Part shown: piece after piece, positions 1 through 10,731 of the stretch
Numbering within the stretch: position 1 is the stretch's first letter
Layout of the letters: each line of letters opens with the position of its first letter
Assembly (NCBI GenBank): GCA_940671915.1
Contig: CALNVZ010000641.1
Span: forward strand, 34,994,635 to 35,058,634
From: Paracentrotus lividus
Taxonomy: Eukaryota; Echinodermata; Echinoidea; Camarodonta; Echinidae
DNA length: 64,000 nucleotides
Direction of reading: 5' to 3'
Made by a program: the position numbers and the translations under genes
Notes under the pieces: generated by a model
The model's database searches: none
What the model was told of the DNA's origin: nothing
The model's input: the letters and a program-made list of their open reading frames with translations, nothing else

Positions 1-2860
1 CAGGGGCGAGAGAGGCCCGCTTTTTTTCTTGGCGAAATACAAGTTACGTTGCATTATTCCTGAATCCACCACTTCAGTTAGCTGGCGGTTAATTTGGATA
101 TTTTTTTTATGTTTAAGAAACTAGCTACATTTTAGAGTACACTATATTTAGTTCATATCACCACAATATTGAATATGTACATTGGCGTGATTGGCAAATA
201 TGATACCAAGCGATTCACAACGATATTTTCATGAAATCTCACCAAACACTGCTCGCATCCATATTTGAACTGATCCACAAAAGGCAGCGTTGATAGAAAT
301 TCCTGCCAAAATAGAACATATTGCTGCTACAAGACCAAGTTTCAGGTGCGGACCTGCCACCGCCATGATGAACTATATCCCGAACAATGAATATAAATCT
401 CACCTAATATTCCTCGCAGCCATATTTGAAGAGAGACAAAGAAGGCAGCGTTGATGAAAATCGCTGCCAAAAGAGCACAGGTTGATGCTACAAGACCAAG
501 TTTAAGGTGCAGACCTGCCACCACCATGTTGAATTATACATGCCGAATGATTCAATTGGCGAGTTAAATGAATACGCACGATATCATGACTGTGTCCTCA
601 CTGCAACAAATCGTTGGTGAAGAACCGAGTATAACAATAAGCTTCAAGCATTGTTATACACAACAATAGTAATTTGAAGTTCATGCGTTGGGGGAATGTA
701 GTTATGTTGTTGCAGGTCACAGCACAACCATAAAAGATATAAAACACTGCCAAAAATATTGTATTGTAATATAATTTTGCTCAGCTTCTCAGGCATATAT
801 GTGAAGCAGTGCATCTGTTGATGTGATACAAGCACATGTGTGTACATGCGCTATTACAGTCAAACTAGTGATACATGTCTATCATAGGCAGTGCTGTTTC
901 ACTTGTCAATGTATTGCTGAACTTGGTCGTGACCCGAAGATCGCTTCCGTTTTATTCCTATAGGCACTTTCTAAACCATCATAATAGTTTCATGTGGAGT
1001 CGCAAACTATATACATGTACTCAATCTCAAACCCAGAATATATCATTCTGAAAACGTAGTCTTCTCATAAATGCCCAGTTGAATGTTTGACACATTTATT
1101 ATTTATTCTTTACAAAATTTATACATTGAATGATTATGTTTTTTACGTGTTTTCCCATATATCAACGTGTTTTTTTTTTCTTTTATAGTTTCGATAAAAG
1201 TACAAATCAAATGAAATATAAGTATGTTTTTAAACTAAAAGTAGCACATTTCACATATTCCTGTTTTCTACCTAAATCCCAAATTATGACTGATAAAGAA
1301 TTAAATATTCGAAAGGAACATTTCGATCAATAAAAGTAGAGATAAAAATTTACAAAAGATTTAATTTCTGTGACGTCACTTACATGCTATACTCTCCTAT
1401 ATGTTGGGTAAAGTGAATTCTGTAAATTGTCAATATTTAAAAGAAGAATATTAACGATTCCACCTGTTCATCCTATTTATTATGAAATTATGAAATCCAT
1501 GTTTATATACATGCCTCCATGAAATAAATCCATTCCTTCCAGAATCATGGGAATTTACAAACATAAGTGTCTGAGTAGCTCGCAAGTTACGTCACAAAAT
1601 AAACGATGAAACATTCATGCCCTCGTTATACTATCAGAGGCGGATGTTCATTAATTCTTCTCTTACAATAAATTTTCCTTTGGCTCCTTTTTTTTTTCAC
1701 TAATTATTTTCAGGGTGAATTTCCTCTTTAAAGAACACAATAATTATGAACATCTATTCCTAGGAAAAATAATCTTAAAAGAGAGAGAAAAAAACAAACA
1801 AGTGAGAGGCTATATTACATGCATCGAATTTGTAAACAAGTAAGACACAAAAAAATGGTCACGGTGTAAAAGCACACAATAATGCGATAAAGAAAGGAGA
1901 TTCCTTTACAATTGCTCTTTTTTTTATACTCAATTTAAATCAGAAATTGCATAACAAGTAGGGGCCTACATATAAACGGTATAAATGCAAAACAGAAGAC
2001 TGCTTCATTTGCGTGGAAGAAACTATTTTAGAATAAGCACAAAATTTGCAAAGGCTAATATTATGTTGCATTAGTACCACATCATATAAATTAAAATCAA
2101 GTTTATAAATCTGTGTATAAATCTTGAAAAAAAAAATTATTCTTTATTTCAAAGGAGGTTTTTGTCAAAATGATTTATTTGATTTTGATATGGTTTTCTT
2201 AAAAATCAAAATATACCATGAATCACACTTCTTTATCAGCACAAATGTTATGATGTTATTTCTTGTTTATTCTATAGATTGCATCTCCTACCCCCTCAAA
2301 AAATGTATATATAATGTATATCTCTTCCAAACTAGCTTGAAAACAAAATGTGCATTTAAAGACTTTGTATTCATGCTTCAATATGATTCCTGGACTTGCA
2401 AGTATTTTTCCTTCAAAATTTCATCCTTGGTTTCATCCTCTATTTGTTGATATCGATGTATAAACACTAAGAAATACGAATTAATTTCAATCCATGTGCC
2501 TGTAAACCGTAAACTGAGTTTGTATGAATTGGAATTTTGTCCGGTGCTACTGTGCGCTCCTTTTGTAGGATACAGAAGACAAAACATCACAAAAATCTAC
2601 TTAATTTGTTACAATATATTTCTCAGTACCATCCCTTTACTGCTTAAAATACAAAAGATTGGTGTGGAATACCGTCCCGTCATAAATTATTATTATCATT
2701 TTTTTAAATTAATTAATGTTTTTAACGTTATCACCTTAGACATAAAATACTTATAAAGACATTTGGTATACTTTAAAGATATTATATAACTAACACTGCA
2801 TATCCACATTAAGAATTTTAATTTTACGTTGTGGACAATCATTCCCTAGTCCCTACGCGT
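1..2860. repeat. Hybrid segmental duplication (promoter, exon 1 and intron 1 of GH3 genes)
   Basis: Positions 1-382 match 36902-37460 (intron 1 and exon 1 of gene 2). Positions from about 386 to 2860 match 22905-25590 (exon 1 of gene 1 and its whole upstream intergenic region). The join lies at about 383-387, between the two first exons. Divergence is modest: substitutions, small indels, and insertions present in only one copy (a MITE at 24901 absent here; a MITE at 36986 absent here). No coding sequence other than the two first exons is seen. The upstream half contains an A/T-rich stretch with TGACGTCA at 1371-1378, also kept in the gene 1 copy. Confidence 0.8.
243..527 (-). CDS. Two tandem first exons of a fourth GH3-like gene (gene 0), body off the left edge
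   Basis: Two 124-base exon-1 copies lie head to tail: 404-527 (ATG at 527) and 243-366 (ATG at 366). Each is open for 41 codons plus one base and is followed at once by a GTGAG donor (rc at 399-403 and 238-242). They translate to hydrophobic leaders beginning MVVAGLHLKLGLVAS and MAVAGPHLKLGLVAA. The same exon, with the same length and phase, starts gene 1 (22923-23046) and gene 2 (37322-37445). The upper copy resembles gene 1's exon and the lower copy resembles gene 2's. Only 37 bases separate them, so they could be alternative first exons or one may be a relic. The gene body would lie beyond position 1 and is not visible. Exon identity is seen in the sequence; its use by a functional gene is inferred. 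Confidence 0.72.
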
Positions 2861-3540
2861 GGGTGTCGATTGTGGGAGGGGGGTGGGGGATGCATCCCCC
2901 AATAATTTCGGTGGGGGGGGGGGGAATGGTGTCTACAATCATCCCCCCCAATATTTTGATATCAAGAAAGTAAAAAATATCATATTATGTGCATATAAAT
3001 CTATCTATTACAAATTCGTTGTCATATAAACATTTTTATGACATTATTATAATATTTTGCAGTCTAAAATGCATATTTTTGACATTCACAAATCCAAAAT
3101 TTTCTCACTCTTTCGTTAATCTTCCTTGTGTGTGCCTGATATACTTTAGTAATCATGTAATACACAATACATCGTGTAGATAACATGGAGAATGGAATCG
3201 CAGATATTTCACTATTCACTATTAAAAAAAAAAAAAAAAAAACATTCTAATCGATGATAATCAGGGGCACCGATCACAGGGTGCATAGGAGACAGGTGCC
3301 TCGATAAGTAAAACTGAAGGCATAAGTATGAGTCCCCCTCAACAATCCATGATGGTTTTGATAAAATTAGTGAATATTGAAGAGTCTGTAACACTTATCT
3401 CGGCTCTCCATCGACAAGGTAACATTTTTGGAATCGAACCATTGATTATACAATACACACTCTCTGGGGTTAATGCCCTCTTTTCAAATTAGTCGCTACT
3501 TTGCTCTCAATTTAACTGTTAAAAATTGCCTGAAAATTCT
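2861..3540. other. Gene-free stretch with G-rich hairpin
   Basis: No gene is visible. At about 2872-2950 there is a run of G-rich and C-rich blocks (GGGGGATGCATCCCCC, then a 12-base G run, then ATCCCCCC) able to form hairpins or G-quadruplexes. A poly-A run follows at about 3223-3241. By homology with the gene 2/gene 1 interval, the end of gene 1 would be expected near here, but no terminal GH3 exon is recognisable. Confidence 0.5.
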
Positions 3541-4940
3541 TCAGCTCGCGCTTCGCGCTCGCATAATATAAGATAATATAAGATAGTGCAAACTGCATTT
3601 GTCTTTGTTCATCTTTTATGCATGTATTAACGTCACGATGGTACGTTTAAAACACCAACTTTCTCCCATTTTCGTGGTCCCATGAGGCTGCAAGTATCTT
3701 GTTTCATCAGGTCGATATTGTTAGAAAATTTTCAGCTCGCGCTTCGCGCTCGCACAATATTGCCTTTACTGGAATTCGTCCATATCTATATTGATCTGCG
3801 TTTGTTGGCATTACGTCATGATGTTCCACTTCCAATCACCAGTTAAAGCCCCCTCCATCAATTTCATGTAACGCTACAAATACCATGTTTCCGTTCAAAA
3901 TTGAGAAAATTTTAAGCTCGCGCTTCGCGCTCGCATTACAGCCCTATTATTCAAACAATATACTAATACTCATATGCATAATATTGTCCATGTGTGTATA
4001 TCTAAAGACATTATCATGATGGCCCCCCTTTAATAAACTAGATAAAGCTCCTTCCTCGTTTCGCGTTCGCATTATTTTACAATACAGTGCGTCCCAAAAA
4101 GAACTATACACTTTTTAAATAGCTACCAGATAGAAAAATATATGATTACTGGGGAAAAGATTTATAAATATATTAAGCTCATATCCTCATCTATCATAAT
4201 GATACAACAAATTCCGAAAATAACGCATGCTTCAGTGAGTAATGCCCACTTTTGAAAAGGACATAAAAATTCACTATTCATTTTGCACCTGGTTATGGAA
4301 CGCCACGAATAAGTCAAAATTAATGATGAAATCACCCGGCCAACAAAGACAAAAATAAACTGAAGTCCAAGCAAAAATCAGTGATATGAAAACAAAATAT
4401 TGAAACAATACATTTTTGCATAGTATTGATTATTTTTCTAAATTTTGGTTTATTTTTTACTCTGTTTGCTGATTTATTCCATCATTAATTTTGACTCCTT
4501 CATGGCGTCACAGAAGTGGGCATTTCTCACTGAAGCATGCGTTATTTTCGGAATTTTTGGTGTCATAATGATAGTTGAGGATATGAGCTTTATATACATA
4601 TAAACATTTTACCCAAGAATCGTATTGTCTTTATTTGGTAGCCATTTCAAAAGTGTATAGTTCTTTTTTGGACGCACTGTATAATGTCCCATTTCTTGTC
4701 ACTAATATTGAGAAAATTTTCTGCTCGCGCTTCGCGCTCGCATAATGAATTTGAAAGTATGTATTAGTAGATACTCACATGAATGCATGTGTGTATTATC
4801 TATAGCTATTACATCATCATGGTCCCCCTTTAACAAACCAGTTAAAGTCCCTTCCTCGTTTCGCGCTCAAATTATGCTACACTGCCCCATTTTATGCCAC
4901 TATTAATGAGAAAATTTTCAGCTCGCGCTTTGCGCGGGTT
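3530..4940. repeat. Tandem repeat, ~180-base unit, with GC palindrome GCTCGCGCTTCGCGCTCGC
   Basis: The box GCTCGCGCTTCGCGCTCGC or a close variant appears near 3544, 3735, 3917, 4053 (degenerate), 4722, 4852 (degenerate) and 4921 (degenerate). Each box tends to be preceded by GAGAAAATTTTCA-like sequence, giving a period of roughly 180 bases. The array is split by a mariner-like insertion (4085-4679). The box is almost a perfect inverted repeat (GCGCGAAGCGCGA). No ORF of interest is present. Confidence 0.75.
4085..4679. mobile_element. Tc1/mariner-type non-autonomous element with long inverted repeats
   Basis: Termini are CAGTGCGTCCCAAAAAGAAC at the left and the complementary GTTC...GGACGCACTG at the right, flanked by TA on both sides (4083-4084 and 4680-4681). 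The inverted similarity runs well inward (ACTATACACTTTT with AAAAGTGTATAGT, then AGTGAGTAATGCCC with GGGCATTTCTCACT), so the element folds almost end to end. It has no transposase ORF; the 70-residue minus ORF inside is not conserved coding. The TA duplication and CAGTG ends fit the Tc1/mariner superfamily. Confidence 0.85.
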
Positions 4941-5518
4941 TCAATGATGAATTCTAAAATTTGATTGATGATTAAAGTTCCTTGATGATTTTTATTTTGT
5001 TGTATATAGCTCTGAATTTATTTAGAGTCATTAAAAACTATTATTTTATTATAAACTCGTCCCTCTCTTTATTCAGTTAATGTGTGGGGAAAAAAACGAA
5101 AAAAAAAACAAAAAAACGCGAATATGATTAGGCCTATTCTGCGGCCCGTCTATTCAGAATCCCCCCCCCCCCAACTTTCGGCTCAGTCCCCGGTCAACTT
5201 TCAAAAAAGCTCTGTGGCCCCTGTGATTCATGTTTCAAAGTCCGGTTTTCAGCCAAATGTTAACAATTTTCAACAGAGTAAACTGAAGCCGGCAACTCTT
5301 TTTATTATCCCCGTCTTTCTATAATATTTCGTGCAATTTATTGATCACTAAATAAAAATTCATTGTGACGTCATAAAGAGATTCCGCGTATGTTAACCAT
5401 GATACGGCATGCGCACATTTTTATTTTGGTAGTCTACAGACTTCACCCTTCACCCGTCATAAACTGACGGAGCCTTTTACTAACATACATACATACATAC
5501 AACATTACGTTAATTATA
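4940..5518. other. Gene-free stretch, low complexity
   Basis: AT-rich sequence with a short C run at 5161-5172 and a CATA microsatellite (about 5484-5501). The 80-residue plus-strand ORF at 5082-5324 is opened by A-rich and C-rich runs and shows no domain. Nothing else is seen. Confidence 0.4.
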
Positions 5519-6034
5519 CAGTGTGTCCCACAATAAATGCTAATGACACTTTAGATGGTTATAATATTAAAATTACAAATATATATTGTTATAACTCTAC
5601 ACCCGTAAACTACCATTCGTTTTCTTCAGCTGCTCCAGCTTTATGGAATGCATTACCTACACAGATTCGTTCTTTGGAGACATTAGAAACTTTCAAATCT
5701 AATCTCAAAACATTTCTTTTTGTGAAGGCATACTAACTTGAATATTAATGTTGTATTATATTGTAAATTGTAGTTCTTTATATAATTATCAAAATATATA
5801 TTGTTGTTTACTGTCTGTGTATTTGGCATTGACAATCCTTTCCTCTTTGACTTTGACATGGCAGATTTGGAGTGTGCGCCTCACAGGCAGTCCCTCTTAT
5901 CTGTTTTTATTAAGAGAATGTGTTTGTAACTACATCATGTATGTTGTTCAACACTTTCATCTTGTTTTACAAAGCGCCTCGGAATAGTTTAACTAGACAG
6001 ATGGCGCTATACAAATGCGTTATTATTATTATTA
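5519..6034 (+). mobile_element. 3' end of a non-LTR retrotransposon (CR1/L2-like LINE)
   Basis: The plus frame 5521-5736 ends in a peptide with the motif SFSSAAPALWNALPTQIR, then a helix with TFKSNLKTFLF. This is the typical carboxy end of LINE reverse transcriptase ORFs (A-x-LWN-x-LP...IR...FK..LK..LF). A short 3' UTR follows, containing GCGCTATACAAATGCG, and the copy terminates in an (ATT)n tail at about 6019-6034, as CR1/L2 elements do. The 5' part is missing, so this is a 5'-truncated dead copy. The family assignment is from the motif and tail only. Confidence 0.8.
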
Positions 6035-6169
6035 ACTGGATGAAATTTTATGTGATATGGTCAAAGAATCCCAAAGATATGAGCATTTTGTCATTACACA
6101 TCGGGAAACCTCTCCATCCAAGTTTGTATCGAGTAGTACCGGATGTGTCGAATAAAAGAAATCCAAGTT

Positions 6170-6580
6170 TGATCATTAATACTTTGAAAAATATTTCAGG
6201 AGTATTTATGAAATTTATATCACTGTAAAGTGCAACTCATTACAATTCTAATGATATGTCTCTAAGCTCACCAATACCACGCATCGCTGAGCCCCATTGT
6301 TCTGAAAAAGTCTTACAAAATTGTGAGTGTTCACTTTCGTGCTCCTTGAGATGCGTTATTCAAAAGACTAAGAAAAAACCCAACTTTGATCATTAACATG
6401 ATTAATGAGCGTGAAAGTGAAGCACTCACAATTTTGCAAGACTATTTCAGAACAATGAGTTTCAGCAATGCGTGATTGGTGAGCTGAGAGACATATCATT
6501 AGAATGGTAATGAGTTTCACTTTAAAGTGATATAAATTTCATAAATACTCCTGAAATATTTTTCAAAGTATTAATGATCA
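6170..6580. repeat. Foldback (inverted-repeat) element, ~410 bases
   Basis: The sequence starting TTGATCATTAATACTTTG at about 6169 returns as its reverse complement ending at about 6580. The arms are about 180 bases with scattered differences, around a short centre near 6376. Both arms contain the AATTTATATCACT block and AATTGTGAGTG. There is no ORF. The SINE described next inserted exactly at its right edge. Confidence 0.75.
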
Positions 6581-6602
6581 ATAGACAAGTAATTTATTCA
6601 TT

Positions 6603-6846
6603 TGTCTCCAACGGTAGAACCATGCATCCGGTAGAAACACACGCAACTGCTGTGTGATAAATTTGAAACCAGACAGCTATGAAAAAAATCATAGGTTGCC
6701 CGGGCGGGATTCGAACCCACGACCTCTGGATTGCCAGACCAGCGTCATAACCGCTAGACCACCGGAGTGCCCTTAGCGATTAAGGTGCAGACTATCCCAT
6801 ATACATGAAAATCAAACGTAAAGGAATTTACGCCGTTGGGGTGTTA
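6603..6846 (-). mobile_element. tRNA-derived SINE with 23-base target duplication
   Basis: An identical 23-base direct repeat (AATAGACAAGTAATTTATTC plus ATT) flanks the segment at 6580-6602 and 6847-6869, which marks a retrotransposition event. On the minus strand, 6772-6697 is a tRNA-like head with a good A box (GGTGGTCTAGCGGTTA) and a perfect B box (GGTTCGAATCC). The anticodon loop reads CTGGCAA. The acceptor stem pairs at only about five of seven positions, so it is not a working tRNA. About 70 bases of non-tRNA sequence lie upstream of the head and about 90 downstream. The direct repeats being identical implies a fairly young insertion. Confidence 0.82.
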
Positions 6847-6869
6847 AATAGACAAGTAATTTATTCATT

Positions 6870-7620
6870 CTAGATAAGCTCCCCGTAGTCCAGCGAAAGC
6901 TCACTAGTGAGTTTTCGCAGAACTACGGGGAGGTTATCTAGAACGTTAGCAAAAAAGAGGGCACTATTTTCATATCAGCAATGTTTTAGGTCAGCTGTTA
7001 TACGCATGGACTCATTTGACACAATAAAACCTTGGTATGAAAAAAAGAAAGAACTAGGTATCCCCAGTAAAGTAGCCTTTTGATTGAATTCGTATTGCAA
7101 CAATAGACGTTACAATATCTCACAAGCCAAAGGGAACATGTGCGGTTACCATTGGAAACTTTTATTCAAAGTTATTGAAGAAGATAGAAAACGAGGATTT
7201 GCAGGCATTTTGAAAATAGTGCCCTCTTTTATGCTAACGTTCTAGAAAAGCTCCCCGTAGTCCAGCGAAAGCTCACTAGTGAGTTTTCGCAGAACTACGG
7301 GGAGGTTATCTAGAACGTTAGCAAAAAAGAGGGCACTATTTTCAAAATGCCTGCAAACCCTCGTTTTCTATCTTCAATAAGTTTGAATAAAAGTTTCCAA
7401 TGGTAACCGCACATGTTCCCTTTGGCTTGTGAGACATTGTAACGTCTATTGTTGCAATAAGCATGATAAGAATTCAATCCAACGGCTACTTTACCGGGGA
7501 TACCTAGTTTGTTTGTTTTTTCATACCAAGGTTTTATTGTGACAAATGCATCTATGCGTATAACAGCTGACCTAAAACATTGCTGATATGAAAAGAAATA
7601 ACCTACCGCCCAGCCTATAT
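6870..7620. repeat. Repeated hairpin units bounding an inverted pair of ~290-base bodies
   Basis: A self-complementary ~80-base unit (CTAGATAAGCTCCCCGTAGT ... ACTACGGGGAGGTTATCTAG) occurs at 6870-6950 and 7242-7320, with a degenerate start near 7987. Between and after the units lies the same body in opposite orientations (about 6952-7241 and 7321-7592). Both bodies are bounded by AACGTTAGCAAAAAAGAGGG. The arrangement looks like a composite foldback element or the product of an inversion between the hairpin units. Confidence 0.75.
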
Positions 7621-7630
7621 GATTAGTCAA
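7310..7630 (-). pseudogene. Unidentified 106-codon ORF inside the inverted repeat
   Basis: A minus-strand frame is open across the right-hand body and encodes a peptide with features such as SYQQCFRSAVIRIDAF, KPWYEK and NMCGYHWKLLFKLIE. The left-hand body (plus strand, about 6975-7235) encodes a closely similar peptide but has an in-frame stop after KVAF and small gaps. Two inverted copies with partly kept reading suggest decayed coding sequence of a mobile element. I do not recognise the family. It could also be chance. Confidence 0.3.
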
Positions 7631-8026
7631 ATCAAAGTATGCTTCTTTTATGTTTTAGCAAAGGAGGAAATGCCTGTATACATTCCTACCAAAGCGCTCG
7701 CTCATTATAAATGACTTACGTTCTCAGCTGAGAACCTAGATACGTTCTACGTTTCGGGAGAACGTACATTTCCCCAAAATAGCGTTGTAGATTTTGACAA
7801 CGGGGAGCTATCTCTTGTAGCTAGGGGAAACCCTCGTATGTGCACACGAAAACTTGTAATTTAAACGCTTGCCAGCCGTTTCTAGCAAATACCAGTTTTA
7901 CACACTCTTTTTCCTGTACTAACAGTATGCAGGAGTTTGGGGTTTGAGCTATTTTGAAAATAAAGTCATTCATAAAGCTAACGTTCTAGATTAGCCTCCC
8001 TGTGGTCCAGCGAAAGCTCCCTACTA

Positions 8027-9455
8027 ATGAGCAAGGAAACCTCTCAAAATGTGTTTTTTTTCCAGTGTGCGCGCTGGGTGCGCAAATACAAATGAATATT
8101 TATGAGAAGATATGAATCAAGTTCGTTCAATTAAGGTTACTTATTTCTCACAAAACTGATCCAAAGTGACATATATTTTCAATAAGAAAAAGTTTGTACA
8201 ATTTTTGAATATTTATGAATAATATTTTATTTTTTCATTTTCATTCCTTTCCGAATTTTTACAGTTTTACCGACCTTTATATATATATACTGTGATATAT
8301 TTTTTTATAATTTCCATCATTTCCGGGAGATGAACATGAAAAATGGTGAAGTTAGAAGCTCCTGAAAACGGGTAATTTTCAACAAATTTAAACAGTGCTT
8401 TCCGTATACAATGGAGCTACTAAGTTATGCATATACTATATGCAATGTATCTAGAGGGACAAGTTATAATAAAGTAACTTATATTAAATATAGTCAGTGT
8501 ATGAACAACGGTTACTTGGAGGAACAGGTGCATTTTGTTGATGTATTTAATAAATTTAATCATGGAGGCCTGCGCGGTAGTACCATCATGACCATATGGA
8601 GCTACTAAGTTAAGTAGGCCTACGGTATCTAACATAATTATTGTCATTAGTTTTACAATTATGCAAAGTTTGACACATGTTTGTAGACTATATGCTAACT
8701 CTACCTGGTCATATTTATATCATAATCGATCTATGAAAGTATAAATGACAAATGCTTTACTTTTTTTATATCATATAAAAATATAATAATAATAATAAAA
8801 AAACAAACAAACAAACAAAACAAATGCAAAACTTTTCATTGCCATTGAATTTGTCATTCTGTTCATGTCATTATTTTCGAATTGATAAGCTTTCAGAATA
8901 TTATAGCCTTTAGTTTAGACCTCTATTACTAAAAACATCCATAAAATACAACTGTTCCTCCAAGTTGTTGTTCATACACTGACTATATTTAATATAAGTT
9001 ACTTTATTATAACTTGACCCTGCATAATACGCATAACACGCATAAGTTAGTAGCTTCGTGGTATACGGTAAGCGCTGTTTAAATTTGTTGAAAATTACCT
9101 GTTTCCTGGAGCTTCTAACATCAACGTTTTTCATGTTCATTTCCCGGAAATGGTGGAAAGTATATATATATAAAAAATACATATCACAGTAAATACAGGT
9201 CGGTAAAGCTTTAAAAATTCGAAAAGGAAAAAAAAAAAAATGAGAAAATTAAATATTATTCATAAATATTCTAAAATTTTACAAACTTGTTGGAAATAAC
9301 TTTGGGTCAGTTTTGGGAGAAATAAGTAACCTTAATTGAACGAGCTTGATTCATATCTTCTTATAAACATGATAAATATTCATTTGTATTTGCGCACCCG
9401 GGCGCGGCGCGCACACTGGAAAAAAAAATGTTTTAAGAGGTGTCATTGCTCAGTT
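8027..9455. mobile_element. Long inverted-repeat DNA element (~1.4 kb)
   Basis: The right end reads as the reverse complement of the left end. TGAGCAAGGAAACCTCT...CCAGTGTGCGCGC...GCGCAAATAC at 8030-8090 pairs with GTATTTGCGCACCC...GCGCGCACACTGG...AGAGGTGTCATTGCTCA at 9389-9453. The arms run inward for about 600 bases (for example TTCAATTAAGGTTACTTATT with its complement at 9332-9351) to a centre near 8740. Short ORFs in the arms (8411-8608, 8910-9182) mirror each other and are not genes. No transposase is seen. Confidence 0.82.
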
Positions 9456-9460
9456 CGCAG

Positions 9461-9770
9461 GTCAATTTGGCGTCCCTCTAAGTTAAAGTTCGATTTGGCG
9501 CCCCTTAAATTTAAGGTCAATTTAGCGCCTCTAAGTTTAAGGTCGATTTGGCGCCCCTGAGTTTAAGGTCGATTTGGCGCCCCCACCTATGTTACAAGTC
9601 AATTTGACGCCCCTATGTTTAAGCTTAATATGGCGCCCTACGTTTAAGGTCAATGTGGCGCCCCCGTAGTTTAATGTCAATTTGGCGCCCCCTAAGTTTA
9701 AGGTTGATTTTACGCCCCTAAGTTTAAGGTCAATTTGGCGCCCCTATGTTTAAGCTCAGTTTTGCGAAAT
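9461..9770 (+). repeat. Minisatellite, ~27-base unit (TTTAAGGTCAATTTGGCGCC)
   Basis: About eleven imperfect tandem copies of a unit reading GTTTAAGGTCRATTTGGCGC followed by CCCTAA. It keeps the ORF 9336-9560 open by chance, because 27 is a multiple of three. The array abuts the right end of the inverted-repeat element. Confidence 0.85.
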
Positions 9771-9777
9771 TGGCGAA

Positions 9778-9945
9778 CCTTTTTTTTTCTCTCCCCGCCC
9801 CCTTCCCCTTTCTCTCTGTCTCTTTCTATCTCTCTTTTTATTCCCCTTTCCCTCTTTTCTCCCTTTCTCTTTTTTCCTCCTTTTTTCTTCTTTCCTTTTT
9901 TCCCTTCCTTTTTTTTCCAGTTTTCCTCCTCTTTTCGGCGCCCCC
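9778..9945 (+). repeat. Polypyrimidine tract (~165 bases of C/T)
   Basis: Almost uninterrupted CT-rich plus strand (TTTTTTCTCTCCCC...TTCCTTTTTTCC). The ORFs on both strands here encode S/F/L-rich or K/E/R-rich peptides and are composition artefacts. Such tracts can form triplex DNA. It is followed by a GC-rich stretch with CCCGGGGGGCCCGGG at about 9962-9976. Confidence 0.75.
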
Positions 9946-10069
9946 GGCCCCTGCGCGCCTACCCGGGGGGCCCGGGCCTGTAAAGCACCCCCAGATACCC
10001 AGATGTTACTGAAATTTTTAAACAAATTATTTCTGCCTTGCAAAGAGACAAAGCAAGAAAAAAAAATCA

Positions 10070-10665
10070 TTTTATTTATTTATTTATTTATCAAAACATC
10101 TTTATACAGGATTACAAGTTCAGAATACATTGTTTTTTAACAAGTCCCTGTTAAAATATTAAAAAACATGAATAACAACATTTATTAACACATGATCAAA
10201 AACCGCATTATCAGGTGATTATAATGCATATTACGAATTACTAATAGAAAATTTGAAATCGATAATCATGTAAAATAACTAAACAAAATGCAAAGATGTC
10301 ATTTTAACAAAGATATATTAGAATAGTTGCTTAATTTGAATGAATGAATGAATTAAAAAAAGTAATGATCAGTGGAATTTATGATATAAAAGATTTAAAA
10401 CAACATATAATTGGATCAATGAGAGAGGCAAGTTTCGTTAAGAATAGTAATTTGAGCTTTGAGAACAGATAAAAAGGCAATATTTAAATTTAGTTTTAAG
10501 ATAAGATCATATTTTGAAATTCATTTCCTTATACATGCATTTAAAAGTGTAAATAGATGAAGCGCTTTGTAAAATTGATGGTAGATTATTCCATATCTTA
10601 ACCCCGCATATAAAAGGATTGATTCCCGGGAGAATTCGGCCAAAGATTTGTGTTCAAGTTGGGTT
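10070..10665 (-). mobile_element. 3' fragment of a second LINE
   Basis: On the minus strand, about 10617-10510 encodes PFICGVKIWNNLPSILQSA followed by a Y/F-K-rich helix and a stop. The WNNLP core and downstream lysine-rich helix are the usual end of LINE reverse transcriptase ORFs. An A-rich 3' region follows and the copy ends in an (AAATA)n-type tail near 10070-10092 (seen on the plus strand as TTTATTTATTTA). It is 5'-truncated and differs from the copy at 5519-6034. Confidence 0.7.
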
Positions 10666-10731
10666 CTTTTATAAAATGTCGTTGAAGCGAGAGATATGTT
10701 TCTTTGCTGCCAAAATACTTTTCCAAAATAC

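Noticed and set aside
3530..4940. Possible CRISPR-like array (short repeat with regular spacing)
   Set aside because: Spacing of ~180 bases, similar intervening sequence and a eukaryotic context; it is a tandem satellite.
9735..10070. Overlapping ORFs of S/F/L-rich and K/E/R-rich proteins
   Set aside because: Opposite-strand readings of one polypyrimidine tract; composition alone keeps the frames open.
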